The translations under genes and the position numbers were made by a program. From Winogradskyella arenosi (GTDB taxonomy: Bacteria > Bacteroidota > Bacteroidia > Flavobacteriales > Flavobacteriaceae): a stretch of DNA of 64,000 bases. Of the stretch, positions 25,309 to 34,022 are shown one piece after another. The DNA lies in contig NZ_QPJO01000002.1 of assembly GCF_003337305.1 (NCBI RefSeq), positions 806,001 through 870,000 of the forward strand, read 5' to 3'. Within the stretch, counting starts at the first letter, position 1. The number at the start of each line of letters is the position of its first letter. The notes beneath the pieces were generated by a model, which made no database searches, had not been told where the DNA came from, and saw only the letters and a program-made list of their open reading frames with translations.

Positions 25309-27715
25309 TATATTTATAATAATTGTTTTGTCTGCATTTGCACTCAATGCACAACAAAAGGTATCTGGTATTATTACCAATCGGGAAACACAAGAACCGG
25401 TAAAAAATGTAGAGGTTTATGATAAAGTTTCTGGGGTGTTGGCAAAGTCCGATGCCAATGGTTATTATGAATTCACGACCCAAAAGCAAACCTTGAATTT
25501 GGTGTATTTTTCTTATGAATTTAAAATACTAGAAATTACAATCACCGTTGAAAATGATGTTGTTTTAAACCAACAGTTAGAGACCTTTGGCGAAGCTTTA
25601 ACGGTCGTTGAAATTACAGCGCGAAGATCTAAAGTTTTTAATTTAAGCAGATTAAAAGATGTTGAAGAAACTGCGATTTATGCTGGGAAGAAAACTGAGG
25701 TGGTTTTAGTGGAAGAATCTATGGCCAATTTAGCTACAAATAATGCGAGACAACTTTATAGCCAAGTGGCAGGTTTAAATATTTATCAGAATGATGATGC
25801 CGGACTACAACTCAATATCGGTGGTAGAGGTTTAGACCCCAATAGAACTGCAAATTTTAATACGAGGCAAAATGGTTACGATATTAGTGCAGACGTACTA
25901 GGATATCCTGAAAGTTATTATTCCCCAGCTTCAGAAGGATTAAAACAAATACAAGTTATCCGTGGAGCGGCATCTTTACAATATGGAACGCAGTTTGGAG
26001 GACTCATTAATTTTGTAATGAAAGAACCCAATCCCAAAAAACCATTAGAGGTTATTACAAGGAATACCTTAGGAAGTTTTGGCTTGTACACTAATTTTAC
26101 CAGCCTTAGTGGGACCAGTAATAAATGGAGTTATTATACCTTTTTTAATTATAAAAAAGGCGATGGTTTTAGGCCAAATTCAGAGTTCGAATCTAAAAAC
26201 ATATACGCTCATATTGGTTATCAATTTAATAAAAATACGTCGGTTACAGCAGAACTTACATATTTAGATTATTTAGCACAACAAGCCGGTGGTTTAACCG
26301 ATACAATGTTTAATGAAGACCCTTACCAAAGTAATAGAGCTCGAAATTGGTTTGAAGTAGATTGGTTACTCTACAATTTTAAATTAGCCCATCAGTTTTC
26401 AGAAGCTACTAATTTTACGTTTAATTTTTTCGGGTTGAATGCGTCTAGAAATGCATTAGGCTTTAGAACCAATCGTGTGGATCAGGTAGATCCGAATACA
26501 GAGCGTGATTTAATAAAAGGGGATTTCAATAATTATGGTTTTGAAGGGCGATTATTAAGCAAGTATCAAATATTTAATAAAGAGGCTACCTTCTTAATCG
26601 GTTCTAAATTTTACAAGGCTAATAACAGTCAACAACAAGGGCCAGGTTCCGATGGAATAGGTCCCGATTTTAATATTAGAGCCGATGAATTTCCTAACTA
26701 TTCAGATCAATCCGATTTTGATTTTCCAAATCTAAATGTTGCAGTCTTTGGTGAAAATATCTTCTATCTGAATGATAAATTTTCTGTGACGCCTGGGTTT
26801 AGGTTCGAATATATAAAAACACAAAGTGAAGGGGCTTATAAACGTATCAATACAGATGCGGCAGGCAATGTTATTTTTGAAGAGACTGTAGAAGATAATC
26901 GTGATTTTGAACGCAATTTTGTGTTATTAGGCTTGGGTTTAAGTTATAAACCCACTACAAGTTTAGAAGCTTACGCTAATATTTCACAAAACTATCGTTC
27001 TGTTACCTTTTCAGATATAAATATTGTAAATCCTGCTTTTGCCATTAATCCTGACATTACGGATGAAGATGGGTTTACGGTAGATTTTGGTTTAAGAGGA
27101 AATTATAATAATATCGTATCCTATGATGTTGGGGCCTTCGCCTTATTTTACAATAATCGAATAGGTTTTGTTCAAAAAGAACAGGAAGACGGAAGCGTTG
27201 TTAGTGAACGTGGTAATATTGGAGATGCCGTAATGTATGGTGTAGAATCTTTATTTGATTTTAACTTGAAGAAAATCTTAAAACTGAATACCGATTTCAG
27301 TTTCAATTATTACATCAATACTTCCTTTATTTCTTCAGAATATACCAAGTCTGAACAACCCGGAATTGAAGGTAATAAGGTAGAATTTGTACCAGATTTA
27401 AATTTAAAAACAGGCTTAAAATTTGGTTATAAAAACCTTATGGCTAATATGCAATACACGTATTTAGGAAGGCAATTTACAGACGCTACCAATTCTGTTG
27501 CATCCAATATAAGTGGTGTTATTGGTGAAATTCCAGAATACGATATTTTAGACCTTTCAATTTCCTATCGCTATAAAATGTTCAAATTAGAAACAGGGAT
27601 TAATAATGTATTGGATAAGGCTTACTTTACAAGACGCGCTACAGGTTATCCAGGTCCTGGTATCATACCATCTGCGCCGCGCAATTGGTTTACAACATTA
27701 GAAGTTACGTTTTAG
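25289..27715 (+). CDS. TonB-dependent receptor, FecA-like, with N-terminal carboxypeptidase-regulatory domain
   Basis: An 808-residue receptor: signal peptide to LNAQ (about residue 21), a CarboxypepD_reg-like beta domain (KVSGIITNRETQEPVKNVEVYD, about 23-105), the TonB plug (about 120-260, with NLATNNARQLYSQVAGLNIY and GAASLQYGTQFGGLINFVM) and a barrel ending in LEVTF. The plug segment RGLDPNRTANFNTRQNGYDIS is typical of FecA-type ferric citrate or related siderophore receptors. Translation begins inside the end of the HTTM gene. Iron complex transport is a good guess; the exact ligand is not predictable. Confidence 0.9.
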   Translation: MTLKDFSIFIIIVLSAFALNAQQKVSGIITNRETQEPVKNVEVYDKVSGVLAKSDANGYYEFTTQKQTLNLVYFSYEFKILEITITVENDVVLNQQLETFGEALTVVEITARRSKVFNLSRLKDVEETAIYAGKKTEVVLVEESMANLATNNARQLYSQVAGLNIYQNDDAGLQLNIGGRGLDPNRTANFNTRQNGYDISADVLGYPESYYSPASEGLKQIQVIRGAASLQYGTQFGGLINFVMKEPNPKKPLEVITRNTLGSFGLYTNFTSLSGTSNKWSYYTFFNYKKGDGFRPNSEFESKNIYAHIGYQFNKNTSVTAELTYLDYLAQQAGGLTDTMFNEDPYQSNRARNWFEVDWLLYNFKLAHQFSEATNFTFNFFGLNASRNALGFRTNRVDQVDPNTERDLIKGDFNNYGFEGRLLSKYQIFNKEATFLIGSKFYKANNSQQQGPGSDGIGPDFNIRADEFPNYSDQSDFDFPNLNVAVFGENIFYLNDKFSVTPGFRFEYIKTQSEGAYKRINTDAAGNVIFEETVEDNRDFERNFVLLGLGLSYKPTTSLEAYANISQNYRSVTFSDINIVNPAFAINPDITDEDGFTVDFGLRGNYNNIVSYDVGAFALFYNNRIGFVQKEQEDGSVVSERGNIGDAVMYGVESLFDFNLKKILKLNTDFSFNYYINTSFISSEYTKSEQPGIEGNKVEFVPDLNLKTGLKFGYKNLMANMQYTYLGRQFTDATNSVASNISGVIGEIPEYDILDLSISYRYKMFKLETGINNVLDKAYFTRRATGYPGPGIIPSAPRNWFTTLEVTF

Positions 27716-27740
27716 TAACACTAGTTTGGAAATATTAGCT

Positions 27741-27748
27741 TATCTTTG
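27741..27748 (+). promoter_or_regulatory. -7 promoter element for guaB
   Basis: TATCTTTG matches TAnnTTTG exactly, 23 bases before the guaB ATG. No TTG at the standard -33 distance was found. Confidence 0.5.
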
Positions 27749-27771
27749 CACGCAATTAAATCTTAATTGCA

Positions 27772-29244
27772 ATGACAGCACACGAAAATAAAATTGTTGG
27801 AGAAGGTCTTACTTATGATGACGTACTCTTAGTTCCAGCATTTTCTGAAATTCTTCCTCGCGAAGTTAGTATTACAACTAAATTTACTAGAAATATAACC
27901 ATTAACATTCCTGTGATTTCTGCAGCTATGGATACGGTTACCGAAAGTAAAATGGCTATTGCCATGGCACAGGAGGGTGGAATTGGTGTGTTACATAAAA
28001 ATATGACCATTGCTCAGCAAGCCGATAAGGTGCGTCGTGTAAAACGCGCCGAAAGCGGAATGATTATAGATCCTGTTACTTTACCAATGACGGCTACGGT
28101 TTTAGATGCTAAGGCAAATATGGCAGAGCACGGTATTGGAGGTATTCCTATTGTAGATGAAGAAGGGAAATTAAAAGGGATTGTAACCAATAGAGATTTA
28201 CGTTTTGAACATGAAGGGAGCAAGGCCATTGTAGAGGTTATGACCAAAGAAAATTTGGTTACCGCTGCCGTTGGAACGTCACTAAAAGATGCAGAACACA
28301 TTCTTCAACAGAATAAAATTGAAAAACTTCTAATTGTAGACGATAACTTTAAACTTAAAGGCCTCATTACCTTTAGAGATATTACTAAAGTAACGCAAAA
28401 ACCAAATGCTAATAAAGATTCTTTTGGTCGCTTACGTGTAGCTGCGGCTATCGGTGTTACGGGTGATGCTGTAGATAGAGCTTCGGCTTTGGTAAAAGCT
28501 GGTGTAGATGCGGTTATTATTGATACTGCTCATGGGCATACCAAAGGTGTGGTTATGGTTCTAAAAGAAATTAAAAAGAAATTCCCTAAACTTGAAGTCA
28601 TTGTAGGTAACATTGCAACAGGTGCTGCGGCTAAATATTTAGTAGAAGCTGGCGCAGATGCGGTAAAAGTAGGAATTGGTCCAGGTTCTATCTGTACAAC
28701 ACGTGTCGTGGCTGGTGTAGGTTTTCCTCAGTTTTCTGCCGTATTAGAAGTTGCTGCAGCGATAAAAGGAACCGGAGTTCCGGTGATTGCTGATGGTGGT
28801 ATTCGTTATACAGGTGATATTCCTAAAGCGATTGCTGCGGGTGCTGATACCGTAATGTTAGGATCGCTTTTAGCAGGTACCAAAGAGAGTCCTGGTGAAA
28901 CCATTATCTATGAAGGACGTAAGTTTAAATCTTACCGTGGAATGGGCTCTGTAGAGGCTATGAAACAAGGAAGTAAAGACCGTTACTTCCAAGATGTAGA
29001 AGATGATATTAAAAAATTAGTTCCTGAAGGAATTGTTGGTCGTGTACCTTATAAAGGTGAATTGGTAGAAAGTATTCACCAATTTATCGGTGGACTTAGA
29101 GCAGGTATGGGATATTGCGGTGCCAAAGATATTGAGACGTTGAAAGAAAACGGACAATTTGTAAAAATTACAAGTTCTGGTATTAATGAAAGTCATCCGC
29201 ATGATGTAACTATTACCAAGGAAGCGCCAAACTATTCAAGATAA
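27772..29244 (+). CDS. guaB: Inosine-5'-monophosphate dehydrogenase
   Basis: A 490-residue cytoplasmic enzyme oxidising IMP to XMP with NAD+, the committed step of GMP synthesis. The barrel contains SAAMDTVTE near the start and [11 protein letters not shown] with the catalytic Cys308. The mobile flap and Arg/Tyr region ([27 protein letters not shown]) is intact. Two CBS domains occupy about residues 95-205. Length and motifs are fully normal. It is a single-gene unit with a -7 element upstream and a terminator downstream. Confidence 0.97.
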   Translation: MTAHENKIVGEGLTYDDVLLVPAFSEILPREVSITTKFTRNITINIPVISAAMDTVTESKMAIAMAQEGGIGVLHKNMTIAQQADKVRRVKRAESGMIIDPVTLPMTATVLDAKANMAEHGIGGIPIVDEEGKLKGIVTNRDLRFEHEGSKAIVEVMTKENLVTAAVGTSLKDAEHILQQNKIEKLLIVDDNFKLKGLITFRDITKVTQKPNANKDSFGRLRVAAAIGVTGDAVDRASALVKAGVDAVIIDTAHGHTKGVVMVLKEIKKKFPKLEVIVGNIATGAAAKYLVEAGADAVKVGIGPGSICTTRVVAGVGFPQFSAVLEVAAAIKGTGVPVIADGGIRYTGDIPKAIAAGADTVMLGSLLAGTKESPGETIIYEGRKFKSYRGMGSVEAMKQGSKDRYFQDVEDDIKKLVPEGIVGRVPYKGELVESIHQFIGGLRAGMGYCGAKDIETLKENGQFVKITSSGINESHPHDVTITKEAPNYSR

Positions 29245-29280
29245 CTAAATTCCTGTGAAAGCAGAAATCTATATAAAAAC

Positions 29281-29311
29281 AAAAACAGCATCTTTTTAGG
29301 ATGCTGTTTTT
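29281..29311 (+). terminator. Intrinsic terminator after guaB
   Basis: Perfect 12-base inverted repeat (AAAAACAGCATC / GATGCTGTTTTT) with a 7-base loop and a T-rich tail, 36 bases past the guaB stop. Confidence 0.9.
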
Positions 29312-29359
29312 GTTTTGCTACATTATTCTAAGGGTTGTTTTAACTTCTTTTATTTGGAA

Positions 29360-30088
29360 TTATTCTAGACCCTTTTTTTCAGGGTTCCAAAAAGGTTTTG
29401 TTTTTATTCGTTTGGTGTCCCAATGTAATTCTTTTCTAAAAAAATGATTTAAAGCAATACAGGTTCTGCTATCACCAGCAATATAAACTAGCGTTTTATC
29501 TTTAAGAGTAGGGATGATGTCTTTTATTTTAGTGATGATTTCACGGTATGGATTTTCAGGTAATTCATAAAAATTAAAAGGAAAATGCCCATCTATATCC
29601 GGAAATAATTCACTTTTATTAGAATTGTAGATGACACTAACGATTTGTTTATCCTTGCCAATATTTCGGTTAAACATGTATAAATGAGACAAAGCAGAAA
29701 GATCTCCTATCATGATATAGCTATCCGCTGAATCATCTGCTATGAAATTACCTTTCTTCCATTTGTAATAAACGGTATCGCCTTCTTTACAATGTTTTGC
29801 CCATTGCGAGCCTACACCATTGCTATGTGTAGCAATTGCTAAATCTAATGTGCCTTTTTCTTTATCAATATCCCAAACGCTGTAACTTCTTATTTTGTCT
29901 TTCATTGACAGTTCTTCTTTGCCAATACCTACAGCCATTCTTAAAAAAGCACCAGGTGTAAACGATACATTACGAATGCTGTCTCCTTGCAGACGAATTC
30001 TAAAAGCACTCTTAGAAAGTGTAACCTTTTCTATAATAGTAGCTTCTTCTAAGATTATATTTTTTAATATGTTTTCTAAAATACGCAA
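29360..30088 (-). CDS. Siderophore-interacting family FAD-binding reductase
   Basis: A 242-residue protein of the SIP family, whose members reduce ferric siderophores in the cytoplasm using NAD(P)H and FAD. The FAD motif R-x-Y-S appears in KIRSYSVWD, preceded by SFTPGAFLRMAVG; the flavin/phosphate segment is THSNGVGSQWAKHC, and the SIP C-domain has DSYIMIGDLSALSHL and LVYIAGDSRTCIALNHFF. The gene starts with TTG (30088); no ATG is available near it. It is the last gene of a minus-strand set led by an AraC regulator and follows an NmrA-like gene at 11 bases. Whether its substrate is iron is not settled by the sequence. Confidence 0.82.
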   Translation of the reverse strand: MRILENILKNIILEEATIIEKVTLSKSAFRIRLQGDSIRNVSFTPGAFLRMAVGIGKEELSMKDKIRSYSVWDIDKEKGTLDLAIATHSNGVGSQWAKHCKEGDTVYYKWKKGNFIADDSADSYIMIGDLSALSHLYMFNRNIGKDKQIVSVIYNSNKSELFPDIDGHFPFNFYELPENPYREIITKIKDIIPTLKDKTLVYIAGDSRTCIALNHFFRKELHWDTKRIKTKPFWNPEKKGLE

Positions 30089-30099
30089 TAGTCTTAAAT

Positions 30100-30960
30100 T
30101 TAGTTTTGAACGTGACTTTGATAGTAATGTTCTATTAATTCTAAAGCCGGTTTATGTGCTCTACCAGTAGCTCTTTCGTAATCAGAAGGCACATCATTAG
30201 CACCATTCTTAATGCCTTCGTAAATTCCGGCGATGATAGTACCTAGAAACTCACCAAGCTCAGCTATTCTATCTGCTTTATAAGCTGCTACAGAAAGAGC
30301 ATTATAAACTAGTTTTGTACCGTAAACCTGATTAATAAAATCGGCTAGTTGCTTTTGGGAAATCGCTTCACCGACTAAATTATAGGTATTACCATTATGC
30401 TTTTCTTCTAATAACATTTTAGCATAGGCAAATCCTAATTCTTCTCGACTCGTATACGTACATTTACCATGGTCTGCAGAATTTCTTATCTCACCTTCTT
30501 TTATGTAGGTATCTATATATTCTAAATCGGGTTCAATATAAATGCCGTTTCTACCAATAACCCATTGTAAACCGGAATTACGGATGTCTTCTTCTGTTTG
30601 ACGATTACTTTGTACCACAGGACTAAAAGCATTGTTTTCTTCAGTACCTACAATACTCGTATAGACTATTTTCTGCACACCGTTTTGTTTAGCTGCATTA
30701 ATAACATTGCGGTGTTGTTGTATTCGTTTCTGTGGCTCATCCATACCTGAAACTAACAATACGGTGTCTATACCTTTTAAAGCAGCATTGAAATCTTCAG
30801 GACTATTGTAATCTCCTTTTCTAACTTCTACTCCTAAGTGTTCTGCTTTTTCTGTGGTTCGTGCTATGGCTATAACATTTTCTTTTTTAGTAGCTTTTAA
30901 GAGTGCTTTTACAATAGCTGCCCCTAAATGTCCGCTTGCCGATGTTACTGCAATTTTCAT
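30100..30960 (-). CDS. NmrA-like NAD(P)-binding reductase
   Basis: A 286-residue atypical short-chain dehydrogenase. The Rossmann nucleotide motif is at the N-terminus (MKIAVTSASGHLGAAIVKAL) and the later GIDTVLLVSGMDEPQKRIQQHRNVINAAKQ and WVIGRNGIYIEP segments are those of NmrA/QorB-type NAD(P)H-quinone oxidoreductase proteins. It is cytoplasmic. It lies between a small zinc-ribbon protein gene (13 bases) and the SIP-family gene (11 bases), so it is co-expressed with both. A redox role toward quinones or as a nucleotide sensor are the two family options. Confidence 0.85.
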   Translation of the reverse strand: MKIAVTSASGHLGAAIVKALLKATKKENVIAIARTTEKAEHLGVEVRKGDYNSPEDFNAALKGIDTVLLVSGMDEPQKRIQQHRNVINAAKQNGVQKIVYTSIVGTEENNAFSPVVQSNRQTEEDIRNSGLQWVIGRNGIYIEPDLEYIDTYIKEGEIRNSADHGKCTYTSREELGFAYAKMLLEEKHNGNTYNLVGEAISQKQLADFINQVYGTKLVYNALSVAAYKADRIAELGEFLGTIIAGIYEGIKNGANDVPSDYERATGRAHKPALELIEHYYQSHVQN

Positions 30961-30973
30961 AATAGGTGTTTAT

Positions 30974-31174
30974 TTATGAATGTTTAGATTTTAATTCGTT
31001 TAACTCTTTTTCAAGTTGATCGGCTTTCATTTTAAATTTATCCATAGCCCTTTTTAGTTGCTGGATTTTTTTAAAAGCCTCTTCATCCTGAACCGCTTGA
31101 TATGTAGTTTCTCCTTCTTTTACCTTTATCTTAGAATAGCTCCCACAAGAAGGGCATTTTGCAACTTCGCTCAT
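30974..31174 (-). CDS. Small protein with single CxxC and coiled coil
   Basis: A 66-residue protein if started at 31174 (MSEVAKCPSCGSYSKIKV), or 75 residues from an ATG at 31201. The CPSCG motif is half of a zinc ribbon, and the rest is a charged alpha-helix (DEEAFKKIQQLKRAMDKF onward) likely to form a coiled coil, so a dimer could complete a metal site (inference). I do not recognise a family. It lies between the AraC regulator and the NmrA-like gene, all on the minus strand. Confidence 0.6.
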   Translation of the reverse strand: MSEVAKCPSCGSYSKIKVKEGETTYQAVQDEEAFKKIQQLKRAMDKFKMKADQLEKELNELKSKHS

Positions 31175-31261
31175 AATATGTTTTATAGCAAAGGTCTTCA
31201 TATAACTACGATTGTAAAAGGTAAATCTATTATTAAAAATGGTAAATATGAAACCTAGAGA

Positions 31262-32125
31262 CTAAAGTGAGGATTTGAATTCCTTAGGCGAAAGGCCTGT
31301 ATGTTTTTTGAAAAACTTAGAGAAATTGGTGACTTCATCAAATCCATTTTGGTAAGCCACTTCTTTAAGACTTATAGTGTTACTAAAAATGTCGCGCTTA
31401 ATTTCTAGAATCACATAGTTATCAATAAAATGTTTAGCAGTATTTAAGGTGCTTGCTCTAACTATGGTGTTGAGATGTTTTGTTGATATATTGAGCAGTT
31501 GTGCGTAATCTTTGACGTTCCGTGTATTTATATAATGTTCTTCTACCAAATTTTTGAAATTGATAAAAAGACTTTGATGTTTTTTATTGAATGGGGCATC
31601 TGAAACTTTATGAGCTTCGCGCTCTAATTTTAATAAAAATAGCTCTAAAATTTTAGCAATTATTTCCTTTTGAGCATAAGTGTATTTGCTTTGAATTTCT
31701 TCAGTTATCCGTTCTAAAAAAAAGTCGGTTAAAGTGCTGTTTTCAACTAATGGATCTGAAATATGATAGTTGTATAAATGCGAAATAAATTCAATAGAAG
31801 ATTTTGAGAAATATTTTAAAATAAAATCCTCTGTAAATACGACGAGATACCCATCGTATTGAAAATGATCTTGAAAAGCATGTACCTGCCCTTTCGCAAT
31901 TTTAAGTACAGAGCCTTTTTGGATGTTGTAAGTCTTTAAATCAATTTGATGCTCACCTTTACCTTTTGTGACAATCAATAAGGTGAAAAAGGAAATTCGG
32001 TGAGGCTGATATGGGTTGTGATTAGGATCTTTTTTTATTCGTGAAAATAATTCATCTAATGAAATACATTCAATATCTGTAGCTCCTTCGCTACTTTTAA
32101 AATCTATATTAGGGAAATGATTCAA
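31262..32125 (-). CDS. AraC family transcriptional regulator
   Basis: A 287-residue regulator with an N-terminal cupin-like sensing domain (SFFTLLIVTKGKGEHQIDLKTYNI, about 45-150) and a C-terminal double helix-turn-helix (about 190-287) with LLNISTKHLNTIVR and the hallmark ISLKEVAYQNGFDEVTNFSKFFKKHTGLSPKEF. The start is a TTG at 32125; an in-frame stop lies just upstream and no ATG is near. It is the upstream gene of the small zinc-ribbon, NmrA-like and SIP genes and probably controls them. The signal is unknown. Confidence 0.88.
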   Translation of the reverse strand: MNHFPNIDFKSSEGATDIECISLDELFSRIKKDPNHNPYQPHRISFFTLLIVTKGKGEHQIDLKTYNIQKGSVLKIAKGQVHAFQDHFQYDGYLVVFTEDFILKYFSKSSIEFISHLYNYHISDPLVENSTLTDFFLERITEEIQSKYTYAQKEIIAKILELFLLKLEREAHKVSDAPFNKKHQSLFINFKNLVEEHYINTRNVKDYAQLLNISTKHLNTIVRASTLNTAKHFIDNYVILEIKRDIFSNTISLKEVAYQNGFDEVTNFSKFFKKHTGLSPKEFKSSL

Positions 32126-32221
32126 AAATGAATTGATTTATAAATTTTGAATAAAAATAACACTTAAAATGGTTTATGCTGAGTTATGCAGAACAGTAAA
32201 TCGTTAATAGTATTAAGAAAA

Positions 32222-32248
32222 AAAGCAGCATCAAGAAGATGCTGCTTT
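32222..32248 (-). terminator. Intrinsic terminator of the thioredoxin-fold pair
   Basis: Perfect 11-base inverted repeat (AAAGCAGCATC / GATGCTGCTTT) with a 5-base loop and a T-rich tail on the minus strand, 24 bases past the redoxin stop. Confidence 0.88.
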
Positions 32249-32271
32249 ATAACTATTATTTTAGAATATTC

Positions 32272-33048
32272 TTAAGCTTTACTTGCTTTTACAGGACAAC
32301 CGATAGCTTTTGTGAAATTTGGACTTGGTTTTTCTCCTTTTTCCAAAGCTTCAATAGCGTCTTTAACAAAGTTGACTTTTACATCTTCTGGTGACTTTGC
32401 ATTGTCATCAATAGTCCCAATATACTGTACTTTACGCTCAGCATCTAGTAAAAATACGTGTGGAGTTCTAACAGCACCATACTGAGGGTATATACTTTGC
32501 TTATCGTCTACTAAGTAAGGAAATGTAAATCCTTTTTCTTCAGATCGTTTTTGCATGGCTTCAAAACCTTCTTTTTCGCTGGCTATACTATTTGGGTTAA
32601 TAGCAATAACAGGATAGCCTTTCGGAGCATATTCGTTATTTAACGCAATTAAACGGTCTTCATATAATTTCGAAAATGGACATTCATTACAAGTAAAAGT
32701 AACAATGTAGCCTTTTGCATTTTCAAAACTAGATAAAGAAACCATTTCACCATCCACATTTTTCAGGTTGAAATCCGTAGCAACATCACCAATTTTATAC
32801 CCACCAATTTCTTCTAAGGTCTTAGTTTGTTCTGGGCTACCACCTCTTGGTGGTCCTTTTCTATCGCCGCCGTGATGCGGTGGGCCTTTACGGTCACCGT
32901 CGTGTGGGCGTGGAGGACGTTCTCCTCGTGGTTCACTTTGTTGATTTTCAGCAGAAGGTGCTCCTTGTTTGTTTTCTTCATTCTTACAAGAGACGAGTAC
33001 ACTTACAGATAAGCCAATGATGGCCATTAAGACACTGATTTTTTTCAT
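32272..33048 (-). CDS. Redoxin-domain lipoprotein with Pro/Gly/Arg-rich linker
   Basis: A 258-residue lipoprotein (lipobox LVSC, Cys21). After the cysteine comes an acidic stretch, then a low-complexity linker (about 40-75) in which GDRKGPP occurs twice among His, Pro and Gly. Residues about 85-250 are an AhpC/TSA-type redoxin fold: IGDVATDFNLKNVDGEMVSLSSF, then the redox site TFTCNECPF (C-x-x-C) and TPHVFLLD with the cis-proline. It is predicted to act outside the cytoplasm, either as a peroxiredoxin or a thiol oxidoreductase. It follows the TlpA-like lipoprotein gene at 8 bases. Confidence 0.85.
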   Translation of the reverse strand: MKKISVLMAIIGLSVSVLVSCKNEENKQGAPSAENQQSEPRGERPPRPHDGDRKGPPHHGGDRKGPPRGGSPEQTKTLEEIGGYKIGDVATDFNLKNVDGEMVSLSSFENAKGYIVTFTCNECPFSKLYEDRLIALNNEYAPKGYPVIAINPNSIASEKEGFEAMQKRSEEKGFTFPYLVDDKQSIYPQYGAVRTPHVFLLDAERKVQYIGTIDDNAKSPEDVKVNFVKDAIEALEKGEKPSPNFTKAIGCPVKASKA

Positions 33049-33056
33049 AGTTGTTT

Positions 33057-33596
33057 TTAATTAAGGTTTTGGATTTGTGTTTCTATGTCATTTATACTTT
33101 CAAAAGAACCTTCAAAGTATAAGCGTTTATCTTTATTAAATAGTATTGTATAAGGAATGGCACCCGTCCAATTAGGGTTGATCTGATCAATCCACGAGTT
33201 GGCATCAGGATCATCAAGCAAAACCACTTTAGCGTTTATGTTTTTGTCTTCTAAAAAGGGTTTCAACTTTGTGTCTATATCTTTTGGGAAATCTAAGCTG
33301 ACTAAAAGGACTTCAACATCGGGGCGCTTTTCAGCAAAAGCTTCAATATAGGGCAGTTCCTTAACACAAGGGGCACACCACATGGCCCAGAAATTGACAA
33401 GATAGGTTTTATCTGTATCGGTATAGAGTAGGGGTTCAAATGTTTTAAAATCATATACTGGAATAGCCGTGTTGACTTGTTTGCTAGTCGCAGTATTAGC
33501 TGTTGTGTTAGATTTTGAATTGCTGCAATTGGTAGTGAAAATAAATAGGAAAACAAGAGCGTATAGCTGCGTTTTATACGGTAAAGAAAATGGCAT
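33057..33596 (-). CDS. TlpA family disulfide reductase, lipoprotein
   Basis: A 179-residue thioredoxin-fold protein with a lipoprotein-like signal (FTTNCSNS) and the redox site WAMWCAPCVKEL, followed by EGSFESI near the end. TlpA/ResA-type proteins reduce disulfides outside the cytoplasm, for instance in cytochrome c maturation. It is the first gene of a two-gene unit with the redoxin lipoprotein. Its start at 33596 gives the expected short basic region before the hydrophobic signal core. Confidence 0.87.
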   Translation of the reverse strand: MPFSLPYKTQLYALVFLFIFTTNCSNSKSNTTANTATSKQVNTAIPVYDFKTFEPLLYTDTDKTYLVNFWAMWCAPCVKELPYIEAFAEKRPDVEVLLVSLDFPKDIDTKLKPFLEDKNINAKVVLLDDPDANSWIDQINPNWTGAIPYTILFNKDKRLYFEGSFESINDIETQIQNLN

Positions 33597-33669
33597 ATGG
33601 AAATAATATATTTTGTCTATTGTACTAAGACTACAGAAAAATACAAAGGTTTAATTAAAACTTTATTTT

Positions 33670-34020
33670 TTAATTAGACCACACGGCATAGCCTTCCCGT
33701 CGCAGTTCTAAGGCAATCTGTTCTTCAGCTTTTAAAGCTTCTGTACGAGTGAAGAAAGGATCAATATGATTATAAAGACTTGGGCGTAAATAAGTGCCGT
33801 AGGTTTCCACAATCTTCGAAGCTATTTTATAGCCTTTTTTCGATCTATGCCCTGTTTTATGTTGCATAAAGCGTTCTTTAGGGGTTTTACTCGTCATACC
33901 GACATACAAACATTCTAAAACGCCATGATAATGCGGATTCGCTTTTCTAAATTTAGCGTTTGCTGTAAAAACGCGTTTAGAGAGCTCTACAACATATATG
34001 GTATATAGTGTTTTTGGCAT
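33670..34020 (-). CDS. GIY-YIG-like nuclease domain protein
   Basis: A 116-residue protein matching the small GIY-YIG pattern: a first strand TIYVVEL, the LYVGMTSKTPKERFMQHKTG block with the conserved Arg, and a Glu near the C-terminus (RTEALKAEEQIALELRREG). GIY-YIG domains cleave DNA in repair enzymes, but many small Bacteroidota members have no known target. It begins 2 bases after the stop of the preceding unknown gene, so translation may be coupled. Confidence 0.68.
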   Translation of the reverse strand: MPKTLYTIYVVELSKRVFTANAKFRKANPHYHGVLECLYVGMTSKTPKERFMQHKTGHRSKKGYKIASKIVETYGTYLRPSLYNHIDPFFTRTEALKAEEQIALELRREGYAVWSN

Positions 34021-34022
34021 TA

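Noticed and set aside
32122..32150. Imperfect inverted repeat TTCAAAA...TTTTGAA at the AraC gene start
   Set aside because: AT-rich, imperfect and single-copy; not enough to call an operator.
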